From NCBI GenBank assembly GCA_001821915.1, contig MHOR01000014.1, forward strand, positions 1 through 6,941: DNA of 6,941 bases. The letters run 5' to 3'. The notes below the pieces were generated by a model, which was not told the origin of the DNA, made no database searches, and saw only the letters and a list, made by a program, of their open reading frames with translations. This document shows, piece after piece, positions 1 to 5,785 of this stretch. The DNA is from Candidatus Staskawiczbacteria bacterium RIFCSPHIGHO2_02_FULL_34_10. Lineage in GTDB: Bacteria > Patescibacteriota > Minisyncoccia > Minisyncoccales > Staskawiczbacteraceae. Both the position numbers and the translations under genes were made by a program. Within the stretch, counting starts at the first letter, position 1, and the number at the start of each line of letters is the position of its first letter.

Positions 1-2
1 AT

Positions 3-86
3 TTCCCGGTTCGGGAAAACAACAGCCTTCATATTGACATTCCGCTGAAGAAGAAGAACTTTTTTGAGAGGATTTTTGGATGGTAA
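3..86 (+). CDS. 3' end of an unidentified upstream gene (partial)
   Basis: This open frame runs in from the left edge and stops at TAA 84-86. It gives 27 residues, ending with the basic and aromatic tail KKKNFFERIFGW. The other two plus-strand frames stop within the first 50 bases, so if a gene enters on this strand it uses this frame. A short charged tail with Phe-Phe followed by Ile-Phe-Gly is plausible as a real C-terminus, but no domain is visible and I do not recognise the family. The frame is too short to prove coding. The first codons overlap a perfect 7-bp inverted repeat (TTTCCCG, loop GTT, CGGGAAA, positions 2-18), which may be chance. Confidence 0.35.
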   Translation, partial: FPVRENNSLHIDIPLKKKNFFERIFGW

Positions 87-170
87 AGTACTAGATTTAG
101 TTTATTGTTTAGCGGGAAGAAGCAGGGGTTTGTTTTACAAAAAATCTAATAAATATGGAGCTATAACGGC

Positions 171-199
171 TTGTTTTTTAGTTAAAATTTTGGTATAAT
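171..199 (+). promoter_or_regulatory. Promoter for the PheRS gene, probably leaderless
   Basis: A perfect -10 box TATAAT lies at 194-199 and is preceded by TGG, giving an extended -10. TTGTTT at 171-176 is a partial -35 match at the ideal 17-bp spacing. With a usual start 6-8 bases after the -10, transcription would begin around 205-207, while the ATG is at 208. The mRNA would therefore have essentially no 5' leader. There is also no Shine-Dalgarno sequence before the ATG, which is consistent with this. The start position is inferred from spacing only. The remainder of the 87-207 spacer shows no tRNA, riboswitch or convincing terminator. Confidence 0.7.
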
Positions 200-207
200 T
201 AACTATT

Positions 208-1350
208 ATGAGGCAAAATATTGTTATAAATAACGACAAAGAAAGGGAATTAATCACAGATCTAGAAGCTAAGAACGACATAAATTCAGAAAGGATTAAA
301 AAGCTTTTAGCATTGCCGGATTTAACAAAAAAGGAAAATTCACCTATTAAAATTTTAACTAACGAAGTTATTAAATTACCAAAATTTATTGATTTTGATT
401 TAATTGATATTCCAAGAATAGTTTCTGTGGAAGATAATTTTGATCTTTTAAATACGCCCAAAGATCATCCAAGTCGAAGAGAAACAGATACATACTATAT
501 TACTGATACAGATATTTTAAGAACGCAAATGACGGTAATGTGGCCTTATTATTTTAAAAATACAGATGTCTTGGAAAAATTAAAAACAAAAGGGGAAGTA
601 ATGGCTTTGTCTTCGGGAATAGTTTTTAGAAAAGACGAAATTGATAAAAAGCATTTTCCAGCTTTCCATCAAATAGATTTTTTGTATATTTGCAGGAAAG
701 ATAAAAAAATTGTTACACAGAAGGATTTAGAAGAAGTCCAGTCAGATGCCGTTAAAACTATTTTTGGAAAAGATATAGAGTTTAGGTTTTTAACGGACAC
801 GTTTCCTTTTACGGATCCATCAGTTCAAGTGGAAATTAAATTTGGGGGGAGTTGGATTGAAATTACAGGAGCTGGAATAGTTCATACTGAATGTTTGAAA
901 AACTTTGGGTTGGATCCAGAAATTTATAATGGTTGGGCAGGTACTTTTGGAGTTGATAGGCTTGCTATGATAAAAATGGAAATTCCAGATATAAGAATTA
1001 TTTGGTCAGATGACTCAAGAATTACCAGTCAATTTAAAGATATTGATAGTAAATATAAAGAAGTGAGCAAATATCCTTCGGTAGTTCGCGATATTTCTTT
1101 TGTCATTGATAAAAATATAAACTTGAATAATTATTACGAATTGGTACGCGATGAAGCAGGTAATTTAATTGAACAGGTTGAACTGGTTGACCAGTATGAA
1201 GACGAAAAAAAATGGCCAGGTAAAAAATCTTACACATTTAGAATTATTTATAGATCTTTGGAAAAAACTTTGATAAACGAAGAGGTTAGTAAGATCCATG
1301 AAAAAATAACCGAAAAGACAAAACAAGAATTGAATGCTATAATTAGGTAA
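208..1350 (+). CDS. pheS: Single-chain phenylalanyl-tRNA synthetase (PheS core + FDX-ACB)
   Basis: Charges tRNA-Phe with phenylalanine in the cytoplasm. The class II core spans about residues 70-275. It contains DHPSR (86-90), motif 2 (FRKDEID at 140-146 and HFPAFHQID at 149-157), the Phe-pocket stretch FPFTDPSVQVEI (199-210), and motif 3 GWAGTFGVDRLAM (242-254) with the invariant Arg251. Ala244 aligns with the specificity alanine known in E. coli PheS (A294). Residues 288-380, beginning KYPSVVRDISFVID, form a typical FDX-ACB domain, which in bacteria normally ends PheT. The combination in 380 residues matches mitochondrial monomeric PheRS. The long N-terminal coiled coil of bacterial PheS is replaced by about 60 residues without clear similarity. 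No pheT lies in the window. Motif 3 has Asp250 where relatives usually have Glu before the Arg. The ATG at 208 is chosen because the promoter ends just before it. The function call is secure; single-chain action is inferred. Confidence 0.92.
   Translation: MRQNIVINNDKERELITDLEAKNDINSERIKKLLALPDLTKKENSPIKILTNEVIKLPKFIDFDLIDIPRIVSVEDNFDLLNTPKDHPSRRETDTYYITDTDILRTQMTVMWPYYFKNTDVLEKLKTKGEVMALSSGIVFRKDEIDKKHFPAFHQIDFLYICRKDKKIVTQKDLEEVQSDAVKTIFGKDIEFRFLTDTFPFTDPSVQVEIKFGGSWIEITGAGIVHTECLKNFGLDPEIYNGWAGTFGVDRLAMIKMEIPDIRIIWSDDSRITSQFKDIDSKYKEVSKYPSVVRDISFVIDKNINLNNYYELVRDEAGNLIEQVELVDQYEDEKKWPGKKSYTFRIIYRSLEKTLINEEVSKIHEKITEKTKQELNAIIR
1315..1343 (+). promoter_or_regulatory. Candidate promoter for the AbiE-like pair, inside the end of pheS
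   Basis: A perfect TATAAT at 1338-1343 is preceded by TGC, giving an extended -10. AAGACA at 1315-1320 matches four of six -35 bases at 17-bp spacing. Transcription would begin near 1350, about six bases before the ATG at 1356, again giving an almost leaderless message. The sites lie within pheS codons, and AT-rich coding DNA produces TATAAT by chance, so this is a prediction. It would let the downstream pair be expressed separately from the synthetase. A weak AGG at 1345-1347 could act as a ribosome site only on readthrough mRNA. Confidence 0.45.
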
Positions 1351-1355
1351 TATTT

Positions 1356-1643
1356 ATGGAAATAAACATTAAAGACGTGGGCAAAAAAAATGAACTGAAG
1401 AAATTCATGCGTGCCAGAAAGCATTTGGTCTGGTATGTAAAAAATCCGGAGAATTTGGATTTAGAGTCAATTGTTGAACATACTCTAAATTACGGTGACT
1501 GGGACGATGTGCAAACACTTATTAAAATTGCTGGTATTAAAAACGTGGCAGAAATTTTTAAAAAACAAACCAGCAGGTTTAGGACAAACTATCGCCCCCA
1601 GGTAAGCCATTATTTCAATCTTTATTTTAAAGCCCATGCATAA
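1356..1643 (+). CDS. Small partner protein of an AbiEii-like nucleotidyltransferase (putative antitoxin)
   Basis: This 95-residue basic protein has no signal peptide or membrane segment. The central part, about residues 23-68, has a pattern I associate with short proteins encoded just before AbiEii-like nucleotidyltransferases: a Leu-Trp-Tyr-Val start (24-27), then an acidic helix, LNYGDWDDVQTLI (44-56), and a helix ending in AEIF (65-68). The C-terminus is rich in aromatic and basic residues. The family match is from memory (DUF6922-like) and not certain. The gene starts 5 bp after pheS and overlaps the next gene by 8 bp at ATGCATAA, so the two are almost certainly translationally coupled. 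By context it would be the antitoxin or regulator of the pair. I see no classical helix-turn-helix, so autoregulation cannot be claimed. Confidence 0.65.
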   Translation: MEINIKDVGKKNELKKFMRARKHLVWYVKNPENLDLESIVEHTLNYGDWDDVQTLIKIAGIKNVAEIFKKQTSRFRTNYRPQVSHYFNLYFKAHA

Positions 1644-2247
1644 GGAAATTTTAACCAAAGAACAGATTCAAATGCTTCCGCTCATCAAAAGTTTTTCAAA
1701 AAACTTCGGATTAGTTGGTGGCACAGCAATCGCTCTGCATATCGGACACCGTGGGTCACTGGACTTTGGTATGTTCTCCTTGAAGCCATTTGGTAATGTC
1801 CAATTGCGCCAGAAAATAGCCGATCAAATTCGCATTGATCAGGTTTTGGTTAATAGGCAGAGGGAATTTACTGCCATTGTCAGGGGCGTTAAAGTAACTT
1901 TTTATCATTATTCATTTCCGATAACCTTTACCAAAAAATTTGGCTACGAAATACGAATGCCTGACCTTTTAACGCTGACCGCAATGAAAGCTTACGCCTT
2001 AGGTATGAGGGAAAAATGGAAGGATTATGCGGATTTGTATTTTATTATTAAAGATTATTTTTCCGTTGAACAAATTACCGAAAAAGCGAAGGAAATTTTC
2101 AAAGAAGAATTTAATGGAAACGGGTTTCGTAATCAGTTGGCATACTTTGACGATATCAACTATAGTGAAAAAATAGTTTGGATGCCGGGATTCGAAACAG
2201 AAGAAAAAACGATCAAGGAGGCATTGGAAAAGTTTAGCGTATCCTAA
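1636..2247 (+). CDS. AbiEii/AbiGii-like nucleotidyltransferase (putative toxin, altered catalytic motif)
   Basis: A 203-residue protein of the nucleotidyltransferase superfamily (MNT fold) that includes the AbiEii toxins of type IV toxin-antitoxin systems. Visible motifs are GGTAIALHIGHRGSLDFGMF (28-47), the core strand GVKVTFYHY (84-92), and the helix pair LLTLTAMKAYALG (111-123) and KWKDYADLYFIIKDY (127-141), all in the usual family order. Family members normally read Asp-x-Asp after the HR-S segment. Here Asp43 is followed by Phe44 and Gly45 (codon GGT), so the second metal-binding Asp is missing. A single base change from GAT would explain it. The protein may have lost transferase activity or be a pseudo-enzyme partner, but a reading error cannot be excluded. 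The frame is otherwise intact and of normal length. It overlaps the preceding gene by 8 bp and ends 14 bp before gyrB. Confidence 0.8.
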   Translation: MHKEILTKEQIQMLPLIKSFSKNFGLVGGTAIALHIGHRGSLDFGMFSLKPFGNVQLRQKIADQIRIDQVLVNRQREFTAIVRGVKVTFYHYSFPITFTKKFGYEIRMPDLLTLTAMKAYALGMREKWKDYADLYFIIKDYFSVEQITEKAKEIFKEEFNGNGFRNQLAYFDDINYSEKIVWMPGFETEEKTIKEALEKFSVS

Positions 2248-2261
2248 AACATTAAGCAATT

Positions 2262-5200
2262 ATGAGACTCAAAATAAAAGACGCGGAAGAAAAAAAACCA
2301 AAGAAGGAAATCAAAGAGGTAAAAAAAGTGGTTAAAAAAGAACCGCCTGTTTTGGTTGCCTCCCAAAAGGAAAAGCTTATTGAGGCGGGCGGGGAAAAAA
2401 TAAAAAAAGCTAAGCCCTGGGAAATAAAAAAATCTGATAGAAAAACAGAAGTTGTTGAACCTGCCCGCAATGCTTCGCATAGCGATGCAGGCGGGGAAAA
2501 GGCAATAGAAAAAATGTCTGAGAAAAAAGTAAGAAAAGACGGTGAATACGGTGCCAAAGATATTCAGGTGTTGAAGGGTTTGGAACCGGTAAGAAAGCGT
2601 CCTGGAATGTATATTGGTTCTACCGGGCTTGATGGTTTGCATCACTTAATTTGGGAAGTGGTGGACAATTGTATTGACGAATCAATGGCTGGGTATGCTA
2701 AAGATATTGAAGTAGTGTTACTCCCTAACAATAGGGTGAGAATTTCTGACGACGGCCGAGGCATTCCCGTTGAAAAGCATCCTGATACTGGAAAGTCTAC
2801 CCTAGAGACGGTGCTGACCACACTGCATGCAGGAGGAAAGTTTGGAGGAGACGCCTATAAAGTTTCGGGCGGGTTGCATGGAGTGGGGGTTTCGGTAGTG
2901 TGCGCGCTGTCAACTTTTATGGAAGCCCAAGTAGAAAGAGATGGAGGGAAATATGTGCAAGAATATTTTAGAGGAGATCCAAAAGGCGCAGTAAAAAAAG
3001 TGGGAGATTCAAAAAAAACAGGAACCACCATTACCTTTGACGCTGACCCGCAAATTTTCCCTGAAATAAAATATGACACTAAAAAGATTTTGCAGCACTT
3101 GCGCCACCAGGCCTATTTAACCAAGGGCGTAAAAATTATTTTTATTGATGAAAGGAAAAAGCCTGCCCGCAATGCTTCGGGCATAGCTGGTGTAGGCGGG
3201 GAGGAAGTATCAAGTTATGGATTTTACTTTGAAGGCGGAGTCGGTTCATTTGTAAAATACTTAGTGATGGGAAATACCCCAAGGCATCAAAATATTTTTT
3301 CGGTGGCTACTACCAAAGAGGATATATTTGTTGAAGCCGCTTTTCAGTACACCCAAGAAATGGAGTGCACCGAACAAAGTTTTGCCAATAATATTTTTAC
3401 GCCAGATGGAGGCACTCATATTTCTGGGTTCAGAACAGCGTTGACTCGATGCTTAAACACTTATGCAAGGCGCGAAGGGTTTTTAAAAGAAAAAGATGAG
3501 AATTTTACCGGAGACGACGTTCGAGAAGGGTTAACGGCAATAGTATCGGTTAAAATAAAAAATCCGCAATTTGAAGGCCAGACTAAGGCAAAGTTGGGAA
3601 ACCCGGAAGCTAAAAACGCTGTTGAGGATGCGGTGGCAGAAGGCTTAACTGATTATTTAGAAAGATATCCAACTGATGCGCGGGCCATCATTGAAAATTG
3701 TATTTTGGCAACGAAAGCTCGTTTGGCGGCAAAGGCTGCGCGTGCTACCGTGTTGCGAAAAGGAGTTTTAGAAGGATTAGCATTGCCCGGTAAATTGGCT
3801 GACTGCTTGTCAAAAGACCCTGAAGAATCTGAATTATATATTGTGGAAGGGGATTCAGCCGGCGGTTGTTGGTCAGGCGAAACAAAGGTTGCGTTAGCTG
3901 ACGGTAGAAATATTTCTTTTATAGAATTAGTTAAAGAGCATAAAGTGGGGAAGAAAAATTATTGTTACACTGTAAAAAGTGATGGCAGTATTGGTGTTGA
4001 ATTAATTCTAAATCCAAGAAGAACAAAAACGAATGCAGAAGTTATTAAAATTATTCTAGATAATGACGAAGAGTTAATTTGTACTCCGGATCACAAATTT
4101 ATGTTAAGAGATGGAGGTTATAAAGAAGCGCAAAATTTGACACCGCAAGATTCGTTAATGCCTTTGTATAAAAAATTATCTAAAAAAGGAGGTAGAATTA
4201 CTATTGAGGGGTATGAAATGGTTTTAAGCCCTGTAAATTCGCATTGGATTTTCACTCATATGTTATCTGATAAATATAATTTGGAACATGGTATGTATCC
4301 AATAGAAAATGGTTCGCATAAACATCATATTGATTTTAATAAACTAAATAATAATCCGGAAAATATAATAAGAATGACTCCAGAAGGACATTTGGAGTAT
4401 CATCGTAATTTGCTTAAATTTACTTTGCATACGGAAGTTAGTAAGGAAAAGGCGCGTCAAGCGCACCAGAGAAAGGAGTATAAAGAAAAAATAAGTATGA
4501 TAATGAGTATGCCAGAAATGAAAAAAATGTTGAGTGAAAGAGCGAAGATTCAGTGGACTGATGAAGAATATAAAAAATTCATGACGGAAAAATTCCTTGA
4601 ATTTTATAATACAAATACAGAATATCGCCAAAAAAATAATGAATTATTAAATATTAACCAAAAAAAGTATTGGGCAAGTAAGGATAATAGAAATAAGCAA
4701 TCGGCAAAGGTGACGGAATTTTTCAAGGAAAACCCAGAGTTGAAAGAAATACTATCTGTAATGGCTCAAAAACAGTGGAAAGATGAAAGTCTATTGAAGT
4801 GGCGCGCAGAAGAAACTAGAAAACAATGGACGCCAGAATTTAGGATAAAAAGAGAAAATGCATACAACCAAACATATTTGAAAAAGTTTTTGGTTGCAAT
4901 GAAGGGTGTTTCTGAAAAGTTTGGTGCTATAGACAAGGATATTTATCAAGAAGAAAGATCAAGAATTAATGATAAAAGTTTATTGAAATACGAAACAATT
5001 CTTGAAAGATTTTTTGATAAAAATGAAAATAAGTTAAAAGAGGCTGTTTTGAACTATAACCACAAGATTAAAAAAATAGTTAAGCTGGCAGAAAAAATTA
5101 ATGTATATGATATTGAGGTTCCCGGAACTCATAATTTTGCCTTGGCTTCGGGAATTTTTGTCCATAATAGTGCGAAAATGGCCAGAGACAGAAGATTTCA

Positions 5201-5780
5201 GGCAATTTTACCGCTGCGAGGTAAAATCTTAAATGTGGAACGAGCGCGGTTGGACAAAATGTTGGCCAACAAAGAAATTAAATCTTTGGTCATTGCTTTG
5301 GGAACCGCCATTTCAGAAGACTTTAATTTAGAAAATTTGCGATACCATAGAATCATTATTATGACTGATGCTGATGTTGATGGTTCGCACATCCGTACAT
5401 TACTTTTGACTTTATTTTACAGGTATTTTAAGCCGATTATGGAAGCAGGTTACATTTACATTGCCCAGCCGCCACTATATAAAATCCAATCAGGAAAGTT
5501 TGTAAGTTATGCCTACAATGAAGAACAGCGCGAAAAAATGGTGAAAGATCTTGGCAAAACATCGGTAAATTTACAAAGGTATAAGGGTTTAGGTGAAATG
5601 AATTCAGAACAACTTTGGGATACTACGATGAATCCTGAAAATAGATTATTACTGCAAGTGCAAATTGACGAAGGCCACTTAGCCGATAAAACATTTGATA
5701 TTTTAATGGGAGAAGAAGTAGAACCTAGAAAAAAATTCATCCAAACGCATGCAAAATCGGTGAAGAATTTAGACATCTAA
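2262..5780 (+). CDS. gyrB: DNA gyrase subunit B precursor containing an intein
   Basis: ATPase subunit of DNA gyrase, which with GyrA introduces negative supercoils. The GHKL ATPase domain shows Glu132 with Asn136 (EVVDN), SDDGRGIP (162-169) and GGLHGVG (203-209). The transducer domain follows. The Toprim domain has EGDSAGG (529-535, catalytic Glu529), DADVDG (1036-1041) and QRYKGLGEM (1105-1113), and the protein ends in NLDI. The precursor has 1172 residues. Removing the 434-residue intein (536-969) leaves 738. Residues 1-84 are a lysine-rich, apparently disordered extension that ordinary GyrB lacks. The in-frame ATG at 2514 (Met85, MSEKKVRKDGEYGAKD) would give a normal 654-residue mature protein. 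The frame is open throughout from 2262, so the longer start is kept, but Met85 is a serious alternative. Neither start has a strong Shine-Dalgarno sequence. Two PARNAS palindromes lie in frame, at residues 67-78 and 301-313. The E. coli-type insert in the C-terminal part is absent. Confidence 0.95.
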   Translation: MRLKIKDAEEKKPKKEIKEVKKVVKKEPPVLVASQKEKLIEAGGEKIKKAKPWEIKKSDRKTEVVEPARNASHSDAGGEKAIEKMSEKKVRKDGEYGAKDIQVLKGLEPVRKRPGMYIGSTGLDGLHHLIWEVVDNCIDESMAGYAKDIEVVLLPNNRVRISDDGRGIPVEKHPDTGKSTLETVLTTLHAGGKFGGDAYKVSGGLHGVGVSVVCALSTFMEAQVERDGGKYVQEYFRGDPKGAVKKVGDSKKTGTTITFDADPQIFPEIKYDTKKILQHLRHQAYLTKGVKIIFIDERKKPARNASGIAGVGGEEVSSYGFYFEGGVGSFVKYLVMGNTPRHQNIFSVATTKEDIFVEAAFQYTQEMECTEQSFANNIFTPDGGTHISGFRTALTRCLNTYARREGFLKEKDENFTGDDVREGLTAIVSVKIKNPQFEGQTKAKLGNPEAKNAVEDAVAEGLTDYLERYPTDARAIIENCILATKARLAAKAARATVLRKGVLEGLALPGKLADCLSKDPEESELYIVEGDSAGGCWSGETKVALADGRNISFIELVKEHKVGKKNYCYTVKSDGSIGVELILNPRRTKTNAEVIKIILDNDEELICTPDHKFMLRDGGYKEAQNLTPQDSLMPLYKKLSKKGGRITIEGYEMVLSPVNSHWIFTHMLSDKYNLEHGMYPIENGSHKHHIDFNKLNNNPENIIRMTPEGHLEYHRNLLKFTLHTEVSKEKARQAHQRKEYKEKISMIMSMPEMKKMLSERAKIQWTDEEYKKFMTEKFLEFYNTNTEYRQKNNELLNINQKKYWASKDNRNKQSAKVTEFFKENPELKEILSVMAQKQWKDESLLKWRAEETRKQWTPEFRIKRENAYNQTYLKKFLVAMKGVSEKFGAIDKDIYQEERSRINDKSLLKYETILERFFDKNENKLKEAVLNYNHKIKKIVKLAEKINVYDIEVPGTHNFALASGIFVHNSAKMARDRRFQAILPLRGKILNVERARLDKMLANKEIKSLVIALGTAISEDFNLENLRYHRIIIMTDADVDGSHIRTLLLTLFYRYFKPIMEAGYIYIAQPPLYKIQSGKFVSYAYNEEQREKMVKDLGKTSVNLQRYKGLGEMNSEQLWDTTMNPENRLLLQVQIDEGHLADKTFDILMGEEVEPRKKFIQTHAKSVKNLDI
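2343..2394 (+). repeat. Possible degenerate palindrome in the gyrB N-terminal extension
   Basis: CCGCCT at 2343-2348 is the reverse complement of AGGCGG at 2383-2388. The right side continues as GGCGGGCGGGG (2384-2394), which resembles the AGGCGGGG end of the two clear elements in this gene and likewise encodes AGGE. The middle does not match the other copies. It may be a decayed or unrelated GC-rich copy; the evidence is weak. Confidence 0.3.
2460..2496 (+). repeat. PARNAS palindromic element, copy 1, in frame in gyrB
   Basis: A 37-bp GC-rich island in lysine-rich AT-rich coding DNA. It starts CCTGCCCGCAATGCTTCG and ends AGGCGGGG. It folds as a hairpin: CCTGC (2460-2464) with GCAGG (2487-2491), CGC (2466-2468) with GCG (2482-2484), and ATGC (2470-2473) with GCAT (2477-2480), around a TTC loop. 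It is read without stop as PARNASHSDAGG (residues 67-78). It shares its first 18 bases and last 8 bases with copy 2. From memory, similar peptides recur in unrelated proteins of Parcubacteria. In behaviour it resembles the Rickettsia palindromic elements that insert in frame in genes. Confidence 0.8.
3162..3201 (+). repeat. PARNAS palindromic element, copy 2, in frame in the gyrB transducer region
   Basis: A 40-bp relative of copy 1, with the same first 18 bases (CCTGCCCGCAATGCTTCG), the shared inner GCATAGC and the same AGGCGGGG end. The middle is 3 bp longer and diverged. TGCCCG (3164-3169) pairs perfectly with CGGGCA (3178-3183), and CCTGC (3162-3166) can pair with GTAGG (3192-3196) using one G-T pair. 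It is read as PARNASGIAGVGG (residues 301-313), in the same frame as copy 1. It sits between IDERKK and YGFYFEGG, where E. coli GyrB has a short surface loop (RDKRDGKEDHFHYEGG), so the extra residues probably form a longer loop. Confidence 0.82.
4314..4403 (+). other. HNH nuclease motif of the intein
   Basis: Intein residues 150-179 contain His151, His153-His154, then IDFNKLNNNPENI (155-167) and EGHLEYH (173-179). This is the HH...N(N)xPENI...H pattern of HNH homing endonucleases: His154 as general base, the Asn-Asn-Pro region as the central N, and His175 or His179 as the last ligand. All key residues are present, so the nuclease appears intact. In this family it would cut intein-free gyrB alleles to drive intein spread. 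Confidence 0.85.
4503..4856 (+). repeat. Tryptophan-containing helical repeats following the HNH domain
   Basis: Intein residues 213-330 contain diverged repeats of a charged helix, a conserved Trp and an acidic turn: MPEMKKMLSERAKIQWTDEE (215-234), TEYRQKNNELLNINQKKYWA (251-270), NPELKEILSVMAQKQWKDES (289-308), and a half unit RKQWTPEFRIKREN (318-331). The Trp residues are at 230, 269, 304 and 321, a spacing of 39, 35 and 17. They resemble modular DNA-binding helices (NUMOD-like) of homing endonucleases and probably recognise the gyrB target site. The exact family is not assigned. Confidence 0.6.
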
Positions 5781-5785
5781 ATATA

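Larger units (their letters stand above)
3867..5168 (+). other. GyrB intein with HNH homing endonuclease
   Basis: A 434-residue protein intron inserted in the Toprim motif between EGDSAGG and SAKMARDRR. Cys1 opens block A (CWSGETKVALADG, 1-13). Block B is TPDHKFML (73-80, with Thr73 and His76). Block F is VYDIEVPGTHNFALASG (413-429). It closes with FVHN, where His433 and Asn434 are the usual splicing pair, and Ser970 of the precursor is the +1 nucleophile. All residues needed for standard class 1 splicing are present. The ends closely resemble, from memory, the cyanobacterial Synechocystis GyrB intein at the same site, including CTPDHKFMLRDG and DIEVPxTHNFALASGIFVHN. Between the splicing blocks lie an HNH endonuclease and helical repeats, so it is a full-size mobile intein. 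Its DNA is much more AT-rich than the flanking exteins: hand counts of 60-base lines give 20-22% GC at 4321 and 4621, against about 52% at 2881 and 3721. Confidence 0.95.

Noticed and set aside
2..18. Perfect 7-bp inverted repeat TTTCCCG/CGGGAAA as a terminator
   Set aside because: It lies within the tail of an apparent coding frame, has no T-run after it and bears no resemblance to the PARNAS element.
92..148. TAGATTT and AAATCTA inverted repeat in the spacer before pheS
   Set aside because: Seven AT-rich bases with a loop of over 40 bases are expected by chance; no T-box or terminator pattern accompanies it.
2244..2645. Minus-strand open frames opposite the start of gyrB
   Set aside because: Their Phe-rich and Ser-rich translations are the antisense of the lysine-rich sense frame; no start signal or domain is visible.
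4503..4856. CRISPR-like or tandem DNA repeats in the intein
   Set aside because: The similarity is at protein level only; the DNA units differ in sequence and length.
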